NCBI GenBank assembly: GCA_016699165.1 | Contig: CP064963.1 | Span: 4,973,911 to 5,037,910, forward strand | Direction of reading: 5' to 3' | DNA: 64,000 nt | From: Candidatus Melainabacteria bacterium | GTDB taxonomy: Bacteria; Cyanobacteriota; Vampirovibrionia; Obscuribacterales; Obscuribacteraceae | In this document: positions 15,382 to 26,400 of the stretch, piece after piece | How the letters are laid out: every line of letters starts with the position of its first letter | How positions within the stretch are numbered: position 1 is the stretch's first letter | Notes under the pieces: generated by a model | Seen by the model: only the letters and a program-made list of their open reading frames with translations | What the model was told of the DNA's origin: nothing | Databases searched by the model: none | Program-made: the position numbers and the translations under genes

Positions 15382-16656
15382 TCAGCCCATACTAATAGGT
15401 GCAAGCCAAGTAACTGTTGAAGGACTTGGCATGTCCAACATTTGTTTTTGCATGTTGACGCACGAGTCTATATTGGCTTTAGTTGCCGCTCTTCTAAACC
15501 AGTCGTGCAATCCGACTTTCCACACATCGCCTGTAGGACGCATACTATTGCTGTCATCTAATGGCCAGGTTTTGTTTTGCATGTGAGAGCCGCCATCTAT
15601 AGGGTAATCACCATTTTTAGATGTAAGCAAGTCCATGGGATCTTCTTCAGCTGCGCTCAAATTGGCATTTAAGTAACAGTCTTCCGGTCTTTGAATTTCT
15701 GGCACTCGACCATCGGGAAACGAGATGGATAGCGCTCCAGGAGCTGGAAGGGGGTCGTGCACAGTGGCTGGTTGGGCACAAGCAACGGCTTGAGTGTTGT
15801 ATCCAGTTGCGCTGTGCAGATCTTTGATATTTTGTGTGGCTTCGGCTCTCACAATAGTGGGAAATTGATAAGCCAAACCAGGTATCGTTGTGCGCCAAGC
15901 TTTTCTGTCCACAATTTTGATTGAACTTCCTATTCCTCCAAAAACAAAATTGGTATCTAAATAAGGAATATTGACATATGACTTATAGAAATCACCTGCC
16001 CTTTGACTTGAAGTTACAGCTGCTTTCGACTGTGGATTGGGTAGTGGGATGCCTGTGGCCGCGCCACCTTCAAGACAACCCAATTCTAGTTTGAGAGAAT
16101 CGGCAATATAGGTTGAGCCGCCAGACATGCGAATGTGATTGCGGGTGTATGCGTCTTCGGCACTTGCATATAGTCGCACCTGATTGCCATCTTTGTCGTA
16201 GCCAAAGCCGGTTTTAGTAAGAGAAGCTTTTAGTGCGGCAACGAGTGTATCTTTGGCAGTTAAAGCGTTTTGCAAGTCTTGTTTGGACAAGTCAATCATT
16301 ACTTGTTGACCTAGCTTGTCTGCAATGATCATGTCAACTCTTGCAGTGCCAATAAGAGTGTTTATGCTTTTGACCGGTAGTGCGTATCCGTCGGCAGCTT
16401 GAGTGTAAGTACCAACTGGTGCAAAGTCTGAAAGTGATACAAAACCGCACTCAGGGGTTTCAACTACAATGCGGCTCAAATCTCTTGCCGCAGCTGCAGC
16501 TGCAGCTTCAATTGCAGTTTGTTGCTCGCCGCTTGTGCCCATTATTCGAACAAAACTGGTGCTGAAAAGTACTAAGGCAATCACCACTCCGACAATTATT
16601 GCCGTGATTAAAATAATCATGTTGCCGTGGGGATTCCTTGTTCGATACGTGCGCAT
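15382..16656 (-). CDS. TadE/TadG-like pilus assembly protein, N-terminal part
   Basis: 424 aa. The N-terminus (basic, then one hydrophobic helix, then GEQQTAIEAAAAAAARDLSRIV) is the hallmark of TadE/TadG-type Flp-pilus pseudopilins: a single helix followed by an Ala-rich segment of the type AAADAAALAAA. The remaining ~350 residues are an extracytoplasmic region with several cysteines (for example ETPECG, LGCLEGG, ACAQP). In the Tad system TadG anchors the pilus machinery in the envelope. No other tad gene is in the window. The frame ends at TGA 15382-15384 in the context MG-stop-PYLNLG and continues open beyond it. The gene lies 28 bases after the HExxH protein on the same strand. Confidence 0.6.
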   Translation of the reverse strand: MRTYRTRNPHGNMIILITAIIVGVVIALVLFSTSFVRIMGTSGEQQTAIEAAAAAAARDLSRIVVETPECGFVSLSDFAPVGTYTQAADGYALPVKSINTLIGTARVDMIIADKLGQQVMIDLSKQDLQNALTAKDTLVAALKASLTKTGFGYDKDGNQVRLYASAEDAYTRNHIRMSGGSTYIADSLKLELGCLEGGAATGIPLPNPQSKAAVTSSQRAGDFYKSYVNIPYLDTNFVFGGIGSSIKIVDRKAWRTTIPGLAYQFPTIVRAEATQNIKDLHSATGYNTQAVACAQPATVHDPLPAPGALSISFPDGRVPEIQRPEDCYLNANLSAAEEDPMDLLTSKNGDYPIDGGSHMQNKTWPLDDSNSMRPTGDVWKVGLHDWFRRAATKANIDSCVNMQKQMLDMPSPSTVTWLAPISMG

Positions 16657-16684
16657 TTGTCTCTACCCCCAAGATCAGACCCTT

Positions 16685-17413
16685 TTACAATTTAAGCACT
16701 AAAATGTCGCGTCCGGTGCCTTTTGATGTGTTTTTCTTTTGCCAAGTGATTCTTCGAGTTTTTCCGTGTTCAAAACGTCTAAATGATTCTTCCACTGACT
16801 CATTTGAGTTTGTATTTTCACCCAACTCCAAAAAATCGTAGATTTCAAAAATGTCTTTTGTCACATCGGCAGTTTGCATGTTGTACTCTCCGCCAAGCTC
16901 GTTCAAAGCAATTTGAAGTGCTTCATCTAAAGCCTCTTCTTTATTTGCCCCTTGCCCGGTGTAGACCCGCTCTAGTAAAGGCTTTGCAGCATCTTTAATG
17001 GCGACTGAAGCATTTTTATAAACCCGTTTGCAAATAGTAGCGTGTCCCATCTCGTGAGCTTTTGTGCGCTCATCGGGAGAGGGAGGATACAAAATTTCTA
17101 TGGGCAACGAAAGGCTTGCATGTACTGTTGAAATCTTAAGGCGAATTAGACACTTATTGTTTTCGTTTACTTCTTCCAATATGTCGTAGTCCATTAGGCT
17201 CTCAAGCACAAATTTATAGTCACAGCGAGCCTTTGTATCTGGACCAAACTCGGTTAGGATATCAGCTTGTTTTACATATTTGGTTTTAATTGTAGGCTCA
17301 GCTGTAAGCACATCAACTGTCATGTGGCTCTTCAAAGCGAAAATGGAACAGAATAATGCTGCACAACAAATTTGGGTAGCTATGAGCATTCGAAGTCTAA
17401 GAAAAGTTTTCAT
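16685..17413 (-). CDS. Secreted putative zinc metalloprotease (HExxH)
   Basis: 242 aa with an N-terminal hydrophobic segment (about residues 9-28) acting as signal or anchor. The motif KAHEMGHATICKRVY (HExxH at about residues 119-123) is preceded by DERTK and matches the zinc site of small secreted metalloproteases of the DUF922 kind. The third zinc ligand is not identified. It lies 16 bases after rarA and 28 bases before the TadG-like gene, so co-transcription with the latter is likely. A role in processing an envelope or pilus protein is possible but unproven. Confidence 0.5.
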   Translation of the reverse strand: MKTFLRLRMLIATQICCAALFCSIFALKSHMTVDVLTAEPTIKTKYVKQADILTEFGPDTKARCDYKFVLESLMDYDILEEVNENNKCLIRLKISTVHASLSLPIEILYPPSPDERTKAHEMGHATICKRVYKNASVAIKDAAKPLLERVYTGQGANKEEALDEALQIALNELGGEYNMQTADVTKDIFEIYDFLELGENTNSNESVEESFRRFEHGKTRRITWQKKNTSKGTGRDILVLKL

Positions 17414-17429
17414 AGATTAACCTCAAATA

Positions 17430-18680
17430 TTATGTGCCCAATTTACCCTCAAAACCGCGCTTAGTTGGATTGTAGTATTTGCGCTTGCTCAATTCTTCAG
17501 GCAGGCATTTCATGTCTGCTTTGCCTTCTTCAAAGTCATGAGCGTATTTATAGCCTCGCCCGTATCCAATTTCGTTCATTAGTTTGGTTGGGGCGTTTCT
17601 TAAATGAAGCGGAACCGGGTGGGCAAAAGTGTTGTTGGCGTCTTTTGCCGCTTGATTGTAAGCCACATAAACAGCGTTTGACTTGGGAGAAAGTGCCATA
17701 TAGACCACAACTTGGGCAAGTGCCAATTTCCCCTCGGGCATACCGACTAATTGAACAGCTTGCATGGCAGAAACAGCCTGGCTGAGCGCCTGGGGCGAGG
17801 CAAGTCCTATGTCTTCAGAAGCAAATCGCACCAGGCGTCTTGCTACATAAATAGGATCTTCGCCAGCTTCTAACATGCGAGCAAGCCAGTAAAGTGCAGC
17901 GTCAGCATCTGAATTTCTGATTGATTTGTGCAGAGCTGAAATTAAATTGAAATGATTCTCGCCGTCTTTGTCATATTTGAGCATTGCCTTTTGTACGGCT
18001 TGCTTTATGTCATTTTCGTTGACTTCAGACCTGTTTTCGCGAGCGGCCATCATCACCGCTAATTCAAGGCTATTGAGTGCTGAGCGTGCGTCTCCCGAAG
18101 ATAAATTACCAAGCAATGAAAGCAAATCGTCTTCTACAGTTATTTTAGACTCGCCCAAACCTCGCTGTGAATCAGCCAGTGCTTGCTTTAAAATATTTAC
18201 GACGTCTTCTATTGATAACTCAGTGAGGACAAAAACTTTCATCCGAGACAAAAGCGCGCCGTTTAATTCAAATGACGGATTCTCGGTGGTGGCGCCAATT
18301 AAAACGATAGTGCCATTTTCTACATAAGGAAGAAATGCGTCTTGCTGGGCTTTATTAAAACGATGAATTTCATCTACAAATAAAACAGTAAGTCGATTTT
18401 CAATTTTGCGCAGTGCTTCGGCGGTTGCCATCACATTTTTAATTTCTTTGATGCCCGATACCACGGCCGAGAATGACACCCAGTCACAATTGGTCGAGTT
18501 GGCGACAATATTTGCAAGGGTGGTTTTGCCTACACCAGGCGGTCCCCACAATATAAAAGATGACAATTTTTTTGAGTCAATCATGGCAGACAGCATGCCG
18601 CCTGGACTGACAATATTTTCTTGCCCGACAAATTCGGATAAGTTGCGAGGCCGCATACGATCGGCAAGTGGTTGTTTCAT
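17430..18680 (-). CDS. rarA: Replication-associated recombination protein A (RarA/MgsA AAA+ ATPase)
   Basis: 416 aa, the usual family length. Walker A is GPPGVGKT (residues 46-53), and the DExH-like Walker B is FVDEIHRFNK (101-110), followed by the sensor sequence GATTENPSF. The C-terminal region has the conserved tetramerisation part, with RNAPTKLMNEIGYGRGYKYAHDFE near residue 380. RarA is a clamp-loader-related ATPase that acts at stalled replication forks. It stands in a minus-strand run after radA and uvrC, so this segment is a DNA-repair cluster. The start follows the conserved opening PLADRMRPR. Confidence 0.93.
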   Translation of the reverse strand: MKQPLADRMRPRNLSEFVGQENIVSPGGMLSAMIDSKKLSSFILWGPPGVGKTTLANIVANSTNCDWVSFSAVVSGIKEIKNVMATAEALRKIENRLTVLFVDEIHRFNKAQQDAFLPYVENGTIVLIGATTENPSFELNGALLSRMKVFVLTELSIEDVVNILKQALADSQRGLGESKITVEDDLLSLLGNLSSGDARSALNSLELAVMMAARENRSEVNENDIKQAVQKAMLKYDKDGENHFNLISALHKSIRNSDADAALYWLARMLEAGEDPIYVARRLVRFASEDIGLASPQALSQAVSAMQAVQLVGMPEGKLALAQVVVYMALSPKSNAVYVAYNQAAKDANNTFAHPVPLHLRNAPTKLMNEIGYGRGYKYAHDFEEGKADMKCLPEELSKRKYYNPTKRGFEGKLGT

Positions 18681-18699
18681 AGTCTGAATAGTGGACAGC

Positions 18700-18798
18700 T
18701 TAAAACGCGCCCATTACTGACGGAAGCAAACTGGCTAGAAAAGTAAGCAACACGGCTAGAACTATCCAGCGCTGATGTTTTCTGAAGAAATTCGACAT
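18700..18798 (-). CDS. Candidate 32-residue single-helix membrane protein
   Basis: An ATG at 18798 opens a frame of 32 codons reading MSNFFRKHQRW followed by IVLAVLLTFLASLLP and a short tail. A basic N-terminus and one 18-residue hydrophobic helix make a plausible small membrane protein. It starts 16 bases after the uvrC stop and ends 19 bases before the rarA start, filling the only gap in this run. No ribosome site is visible and the ORF is short, so it could be chance. Confidence 0.4.
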   Translation of the reverse strand: MSNFFRKHQRWIVLAVLLTFLASLLPSVMGAF

Positions 18799-18814
18799 GC
18801 AAAATATTGTATCA

Positions 18815-20743
18815 CTAGTTTTGAGCTGGATTATTCAGGCTTGTAAAGATAGACTGGGCTTGAGCCTTGCCTAGCCCGGGAACCTGCATCAGCTCTTCAA
18901 GTGTAGCTTCCTTAAGCTTATCGAAGCTACCAAAATGATCTAGTAATAATTTGCGCCGCACTTTGCCAACCCCGCTCAGTTTGTCAATATTCGAGCTTAT
19001 GGACCGCTTGGCACGTAGTTTGCGATGGAAAGTCAAAGCAAATCTATGCGCTTCGTTACGTGCCTTTTGCAAAACGAATAAACCTTCGTTACGTCTGCTA
19101 AGTAGTATGGGGTCGCTTTTATTTGGCAAAAATATTTCTTCGCGCTTTTTTGCTAGACCAATTATGTCGCGCTCAGCCAGCTTGAATACAGGTTCTTCTT
19201 GCTCAAGTTCGCTTAGCGCTTCAAGGGCGGCAGACAATTGACCTTTGCCACCGTCTATTATTATTAAGTCGGGAAGCGGCTTTTGGTCTTTTACCAGTCG
19301 AGTGTATCTGCGTTTGACCACTTCTTTCATTGAGGCAAAGTCATTTGGCTCGCCCTCTACCGACTTGATTTTAAATGTGCGATACATTCCTTTAGCTGGT
19401 TTTCCATATTGGAAAACGACCATGCTTGCGACGTTGTCTGTGCCTTGAATATTTGAGATATCAAAACATTCGATATGTTCAGGCACATTTTTTAATCCTA
19501 ATTCTTCTTTTAATTGAGTAAGCACAGGGTCCATTTCGGCCTTGCTTGGATTATCGCGAGATATGGATGCTATCTCATTTTCAAGCGTCATCTTGGCGTT
19601 GCGACTGGACATTTCGATGAGCTTTGTTTTGTCGCCACGTTGTGGAACTAAGATAGTGACATTTCTGCCAAACTGACTTTTGCTTTGCAATAATTCAAGC
19701 AACATGTGCTCATCTGGTAATTTGTGTTTTAGGATCACTTCGCGCGGTATAGAAATATCTTCGCAGTTTGCATAATATTGATCTATAAAGCTCTCGTAAG
19801 CCTCATCCCATCCGGTTTGGTCTGTGAGTGGAATATTTACACACTCAGAAGATATTAGCTTGCCCTCGCGCACACGCATGAGACAAACAGATAAATTCGT
19901 GTATGTATGCGCTTCTCCAAAGACGTCATAACTTATTTTTTCACTTTCAAAAAAGACTTGTTGGCGTTCTATTACTGTAGACAACGCTTTTAGCCTATCG
20001 CGATATTTTGCAGCCGTCTCAAAATCTAAATTCTCAGAGGCGCTCTCCATGTCATGTTTGAGCTGCTCCACTACTTCTTTTTGACGACCAGCTAAAAACA
20101 TTTCGACCTGGTGGGTCATTTTGTTATAGTCAGATTCTTCAATCAATTTTTGACATGGTGCAAGACAAAGACCGATATGATAATTCATGCACGGACGGTC
20201 TTTAAACAAAGGCGTTTTGCGCTGGCGCATGGGAAATACTTTGCGCAATATGCGCACTGTCTCCCACATTGCAGAAGCCTGTACATATGGACCAAATATT
20301 TTTGCTTTAGGATTTGTATGTCTGAATCTAACCGGGTCGCGAATCATCACGAGTCGTGGATAAGCGACATCATAGGTGATGGCAAGCCAGGGATAACGCT
20401 TATCGTCTTTGAGTGCGATATTGTAGCGTGGCATGTGCTTTTGAATAAGAGTGGCTTCAAGCAGAAGCGCCTCTTTTTCAGAATTAGTCAAAATGGTATC
20501 AAGCGTAAACACTTTGGGAACCATCACCGCAAGCTTGGGACGCTCACGCCAACTTGCCTGGTTCCAGTAGGAGCGCACGCGTGATTTGAGCGAGACTGCC
20601 TTACCTATATAGATAATCTCGCCTTTGGCATTGGAGAAGAGATAGCAACCAGGCTGGTCGGGCAACGACCGCACTTGATTTAAGATTCTAGTTTGGGTGT
20701 CGCTTAACTTTTCGCTTGTGCTGTCGTTGTCTTGCGAATTCAT
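18815..20743 (-). CDS. uvrC: UvrABC excision nuclease subunit C
   Basis: 642 aa. The GIY-YIG nuclease domain is at the N-terminus (PGCYLFSNAKGEIIYIGKA, about residues 32-50, catalytic Tyr and Arg SRVRSYW). A UVR motif lies in the middle (around residues 225-255). The RNase-H-like second nuclease domain follows (IECFDISNIQGTD, DLIIIDGGKGQL), and a C-terminal double helix-hairpin-helix ends the protein (LSGVGKVRRKLLLDHFGS, VPGLGKAQAQSIF). UvrC makes both incisions in nucleotide excision repair. The start overlaps the radA stop by four bases, so the two are translationally coupled. mfd, which recruits this pathway to stalled RNA polymerase, is also in the window at 34.5 kb. Confidence 0.95.
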   Translation of the reverse strand: MNSQDNDSTSEKLSDTQTRILNQVRSLPDQPGCYLFSNAKGEIIYIGKAVSLKSRVRSYWNQASWRERPKLAVMVPKVFTLDTILTNSEKEALLLEATLIQKHMPRYNIALKDDKRYPWLAITYDVAYPRLVMIRDPVRFRHTNPKAKIFGPYVQASAMWETVRILRKVFPMRQRKTPLFKDRPCMNYHIGLCLAPCQKLIEESDYNKMTHQVEMFLAGRQKEVVEQLKHDMESASENLDFETAAKYRDRLKALSTVIERQQVFFESEKISYDVFGEAHTYTNLSVCLMRVREGKLISSECVNIPLTDQTGWDEAYESFIDQYYANCEDISIPREVILKHKLPDEHMLLELLQSKSQFGRNVTILVPQRGDKTKLIEMSSRNAKMTLENEIASISRDNPSKAEMDPVLTQLKEELGLKNVPEHIECFDISNIQGTDNVASMVVFQYGKPAKGMYRTFKIKSVEGEPNDFASMKEVVKRRYTRLVKDQKPLPDLIIIDGGKGQLSAALEALSELEQEEPVFKLAERDIIGLAKKREEIFLPNKSDPILLSRRNEGLFVLQKARNEAHRFALTFHRKLRAKRSISSNIDKLSGVGKVRRKLLLDHFGSFDKLKEATLEELMQVPGLGKAQAQSIFTSLNNPAQN

Positions 20744-22248
20744 ATCATTGTAGAAGTCGGGGTTGAAGTCGAAGGCAAAGTTGAAGTTTGAGTCGGCGCT
20801 TGTGTCTGGTTTTGTGTTTTTGCCTTAGCTAGAAGCTGTGGCATAACTTGTTCGAAAACGTCTTTGACGTTGTCTACGCCTACAACTTTCATTTTGCCTG
20901 GATTTTTACTCAAAGGCAAATTAGCTTTTGGCACGTATGCATGCGTGAATCCAAGCCTTTGCGCCTCAAGTAATCTTTTTTCTAAATCGGCTACTGCTCT
21001 TATTTCTGCAGTCAGACCGATTTCGCCAATAAAGACCGAGCCTGGATCTAAAGATCGATCCATATAAGAGGTCGCAATAGCAATACAAACTCCCAGATCG
21101 CCTGCCGGATCGTTTAAATCAAGACCACCTACCACGTTTACATAAACATCTGCGCGACCTAGACTCATCGACATTTTCTTTTCCAGTACTGCAATTATTT
21201 GAAGCAGTCTGTTTGTATCCCAGCCATTTGCAAGTCTTTTGGGTGAGGAGTTAGCGCCTGCATTTGAATTGGCAACAAGTGCCTGCACTTCTAAAAAGAG
21301 ACTGCGTCTGCCTTCTTGCGCCGAAATTATAGCCGTGCCAGATGGTGCTTGTTTTTTGCCGACTAAGTGTAGTCGCTCGCCCAATAATAATTCAGACGGG
21401 TTATCGACTGTTTTTAAACCATCTTCAGTCATCGTGAAAATAGCAGAGACTTGAGTAGAGCCAAATCTATTTTTGATAGTTCTAAGTACACGCAATCTGC
21501 GCGTGCGATCACCTTCGAAAATCAAGACTACATCTACCATATGCTCAAGCACGCGTGGACCTGCAATAGAACCATCTTTGGTGACATGTCCAACTAGAAT
21601 GACGCTAGTATTTGCCTCTTTGGCTGTGTCAATTATGAGCTGGGCTGATTCTCGAACCTGGCTTACTGAGCCTGATGCGCTTGAAATTTGAGGATGATAA
21701 ATTGATTGAATACTATCTATTATTGCAACTTGTGCTTTTGCATCAGTTAATTTCTGGGCAATTTCTTGCGTGTTGTGCGAGCCGTCTAAATAAATTTGAG
21801 CATTGCCAAAACCAAGCCTCTCTGCGCGAAGCTTGACCTGACCTTTTGATTCTTCGCTTGCAAAATACAAGACTTTGTTCGATTTTGATTTAGACAAGGC
21901 ACCTGCAAGTTGCAACAAAAGCGTCGATTTGCCAATACCTGGTTCGCCCGAAATTAAAATGACACCGCCAGGCACAAGTCCGCCTCCAAGCACTTCGTCT
22001 ACATCATTTATAGATGTAGGCAGTCTTTGAGCGTCGCCAAAATCAACATCTTCAAGCAAAGACAAGGGCTCGCTTAAAAGCGATTTGCCCGTGTTTAATA
22101 CACTTGCGCCTCTTATTCCTAAAGCAGGTGCAAGCGCCATTTCTTCGACCACAGTGCCCCAGGCGCCGCAATCTGTGCACTTGCCTAGATAGCCACTAGA
22201 TTCGAATCCGCAATCCTGACAAAGCCAGCGAGACTTGGTTTTAGCCAT
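20740..22248 (-). CDS. radA: DNA repair protein RadA (Sms)
   Basis: 502 aa. An N-terminal C4 zinc finger uses Cys10, 13, 24 and 27. The RecA-like ATPase core has Walker A GEPGIGKST (101-109) and the RadA-specific KNRFGST motif. The C-terminal Lon-like domain lacks the protease Ser/Lys pair as usual. RadA drives branch migration in recombination. The last ~30 residues are a low-complexity Thr/Gln/Ser/Pro tail not usual for the family. The frame ends in ATGA shared with uvrC. It is the first gene of the repair run. Confidence 0.94.
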   Translation of the reverse strand: MAKTKSRWLCQDCGFESSGYLGKCTDCGAWGTVVEEMALAPALGIRGASVLNTGKSLLSEPLSLLEDVDFGDAQRLPTSINDVDEVLGGGLVPGGVILISGEPGIGKSTLLLQLAGALSKSKSNKVLYFASEESKGQVKLRAERLGFGNAQIYLDGSHNTQEIAQKLTDAKAQVAIIDSIQSIYHPQISSASGSVSQVRESAQLIIDTAKEANTSVILVGHVTKDGSIAGPRVLEHMVDVVLIFEGDRTRRLRVLRTIKNRFGSTQVSAIFTMTEDGLKTVDNPSELLLGERLHLVGKKQAPSGTAIISAQEGRRSLFLEVQALVANSNAGANSSPKRLANGWDTNRLLQIIAVLEKKMSMSLGRADVYVNVVGGLDLNDPAGDLGVCIAIATSYMDRSLDPGSVFIGEIGLTAEIRAVADLEKRLLEAQRLGFTHAYVPKANLPLSKNPGKMKVVGVDNVKDVFEQVMPQLLAKAKTQNQTQAPTQTSTLPSTSTPTSTMI

Positions 22249-22349
22249 AACTAAACTCCGTTTAATTAGTCTTATCTATCAAACGCACTTAAGATTGCAC
22301 TTGGCATGATTGGCGCCCCTAAGCAATTCTTCCGTGGAGGGTGGATATA

Positions 22350-22631
22350 ATGATAACGTGTCTTTTAGCTTTGAGCAGCACTCTGAGCCTAATTCCCTCG
22401 CAAGGGGACTTGTCTGGCTATAACTTCGACAACTCATCTAAGCCAGATGTATATATCGTCGCTCAAAAGTATCCTTCAAACAGGTATCCTTATAGTCCAG
22501 ACCCTAAAGGTGACGATCCGGCTGATGAAGTCCACGACCCGGACCTGCCTGCAAATCAAGCAGCAGATGCTGCAAGGCCACCCAAAGATGTCTATGGCGG
22601 AGCAATCCCCAATGGTAAAAATCCCTACTAA
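22350..22631 (+). CDS. Small secreted protein upstream of lgt
   Basis: 93 aa from the ATG at 22350. GGAGG at 22336-22340 is nine bases upstream, which rules out the in-frame GTG at 22341. The N-terminus is hydrophobic (MITCLLALSSTLSLIPS) and may be a short signal sequence. The rest is Pro/Asp-rich and probably disordered. It lies nine bases before lgt and is presumably co-transcribed. No family recognised. Confidence 0.5.
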   Translation: MITCLLALSSTLSLIPSQGDLSGYNFDNSSKPDVYIVAQKYPSNRYPYSPDPKGDDPADEVHDPDLPANQAADAARPPKDVYGGAIPNGKNPY

Positions 22632-22640
22632 TAGGTAACT

Positions 22641-23438
<798 letters not shown>

Positions 23439-23462
23439 TTGCTTATTAGAGCTATTTGCAAT

Positions 23463-26400
23463 CTATCTGCGACGAGCAGGTGGCTTAGCTGTTCCGGCTC
23501 CACCTAAGAGTTTTAAGCGCTCTTTGGCATCAGCTGCATTTTGTCCTGTGGGTGCCAATTGCAAGTATTTTGCATAATCACCTTTGGCAGCAGGTAGTTG
23601 CTGAAGAGCTTCATATACGGTGGCACGATAATAATAGTAGTCCGGATTTTTGCCATCGCCTTGAATAGCCTTTGAGTATTCTTGCAAGGCTTGGGCATTG
23701 TCGCCTTTACCCTGATAAGCAGTACCCAGGTTGAAGTGAGTACCAGGATCGTCTGCGATACGCAAAGCTCCTAGATAATCGGCGATAGCACCTGGATAAT
23801 CGGGCGGCGTGGCAGTTTGTTTCTTGTATGCCGATTCAAGTAAAGGTGCTGCTTTAGCTTGATTGACAGCCAGTTTTGCATCACGCAAAGTATCAATGTA
23901 GGTTTTTTCTTTAGGCGCAAGTGCCACTGCTTTTTCGTAGTTCTTCAAAGCATTTTCCATGTCGCCTTTTGCTTGATAGTTAGTACCCAAGCCGTAATAG
24001 AGCGATGGCTCATTTGGTGCAGCAGCAATTCCTTCTTGATATTTTTTCTCTGCTTCATCATATTTTCCAGCTTGTTGCAGATTGACAGCATCTGTATAAG
24101 CTTGTTGCATCGAAGCTGATTTTTCTTGCTCGGCTTTGGTCTGAATTTTTTGTACAGCATTTACGTTTGCTTTTAGAGCATCGATACGCCCTTGGGCAGC
24201 AGCTTTATACTGACCGGTTGGTGCGTTTTGCAAATATTTCTGATAGGTGGTTATTGCTTTGGCACCATTGCCGTCTGTCTCATCGAGCATGCCAAGGAAA
24301 TACAAATTATCAGCTTTGGCTTTGCCACCAACTCTAAAGCCGTTGTCATAAGCCTGGCGAGCTTGAGCAAAATTACCCATGAACTGATATGACGCAGCTA
24401 AAAATGTGTAGGCATCGGCATTATTAGGCTGGATAGCAAGCGCTTCTTGATATTTTGCTGCAGCAGTTGCATAGTCAGCTGCACCATATGCTTTGTTTGC
24501 ATCGTCTATAAGTGGGGCTACTTTTTGTCCAATTGCACTTTCCATGGCGTTTTTGACTTGTTCGTTCAATTGAGCATTGTTTGAAATTGCAAGGGCTTGT
24601 TTGTAGCTAGCAATTGCATTGTCATAGTCGCCTTTGCCCTGATAAGCAGTACCAAGAGCGTAAGCGTAAGCGGGCTCTTTCGGCATCGCTTTAGATGCAG
24701 CTGTATATTGCTTGATAGCCTCATCAAAGTCACTTGCCTTTTGAGCGTTGACACCAGCTTCATAAGCTGTGGTGGCACTAGCAGAATTTGCTCTGTCAGA
24801 GGAACTTGCAAGCGGTTGTGTATCGTTTACATTTTTTGTCAGTGCATCAAGTCTGGCTTTAGCTAATTGATAATACTGACCACCAGGTGCTTTCTGCAAA
24901 TAGGTTGCATATTCGCTTTTCGCTTTAGCACCCTGACCTGAGTTCTCATCAATGGCACCAAGTAAATACAAGTTGCCAATTTCGTTCTTATTATCTAAAT
25001 CGTAGGCTTTCTGATAAGCATTTCGAGCCTGGTCAAAGGCGTCTGTTTCCTGGAAACAAATACCAAGGTTGGTCCACACTCGCGCATTGTTTGGAACAAG
25101 TTTTACAGCTTGTTGATAGAGGACAATCGCGCCTTTCATATCGCCTGCAGTTTGTTTAGCTACTGCTTGCTCTACAAGCGGACCTGCTTGATCTTGATAG
25201 ACCGAAGCCATCGCTTTGTCAATATAGTCGGCTTTAGGATCCATCGCTTTGGCTTTTTGATACCAGAGCATAGCGTTGTCGTAGTCGTCTTTAGCTTGAT
25301 AGGCTGTACCTAAGCTGTAAACGTAATCAACTTCTTTGTCATTTTTAGCGATGGCTTCCTGATATTTTGCAATGGCTTGATCATACTGTTTGCTTTCTTG
25401 TAATTTGACGGCTGCATTATACGCATCGGCTGCGTCTTTTTCTGTAGCCAACTGCGACTCAGACTTGATTTTGACTGTGTCGGTGATGTTTTTGCTAAGC
25501 GCTGCTACTCTGGCCTTAGCAGCTGCGGCGTTTGTACCGCCTGGTGCTTGCGCTAGATAATTTTTGTAGGATGCCACCGCATCGCCACCATTGCCGTAGT
25601 GTTCAAGAATTGTACCTATGTAGTACAAATCGTCTACCCGACCCTTTGGATCGAGCTTGTAAGCCTTTTCATAAGACAATTGAGCGGCGCGATAATCTTC
25701 TTTTGAAAATTGAGCCGCACCCATGTTGAACCAGATTTCGTCATTGTCCGGGCTGTCAGGACGAATAGCAAGTGCCTGGTTATACAGATTAATTGCCTCT
25801 GTATAATTTTTTGCCTGGTGCGCAGCAAGTGCTTGTTTGATAACAGGAGCAACTTTGTCGTCTATGGCAGAAGACAGAGCGTCTGCGTATGCCTTACTTT
25901 TGGGATCGAGTTTGACTGCCAATCTGTATTCGTCAATTGCGCCATCAAGATCTTTTTTACCTTCAAGAGCGGCACCAATATTGAAGTGAATAGCAGGATC
26001 GTTCTGGTCTTTCTTGAGCAATTCTTGAAAGCGCGCTAAAGCTTCGTCGAATTTTCCAGCTTTGAACAAACTGTCTGCTTCTTTGTTTAAGGTGACTACA
26101 CGCTGTTCTTCTTTGTGTTTGTTGCAAGTGGCAAGACCTTCCATCGCCCCTTTGTTTTGGGGATCGATACGAAGACCCTTTTGATAGCAGTCCATTGCAT
26201 TGTCATAATCTTTTTTGGCTTGATAAGCAGAGCCCATGTTGACATAAATTACAGCATTGTTAGGATCGGCTTGCAGAGCCAGTTTGTATTCTTCAATTGC
26301 CTGGTCGTACAAGTTCTTGGCTTGCAAATCAACACCAAGGTTGATGTGTTTATCAACTTCCGCTTTCTTCATTACGCCTGGAAGTTTTGCAAGTAAATCT

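Noticed and set aside
15382..15384. General recoding of TGA to Trp or Sec
   Set aside because: TGA ends other intact genes here, and no selenocysteine-type hairpin was seen after this codon.
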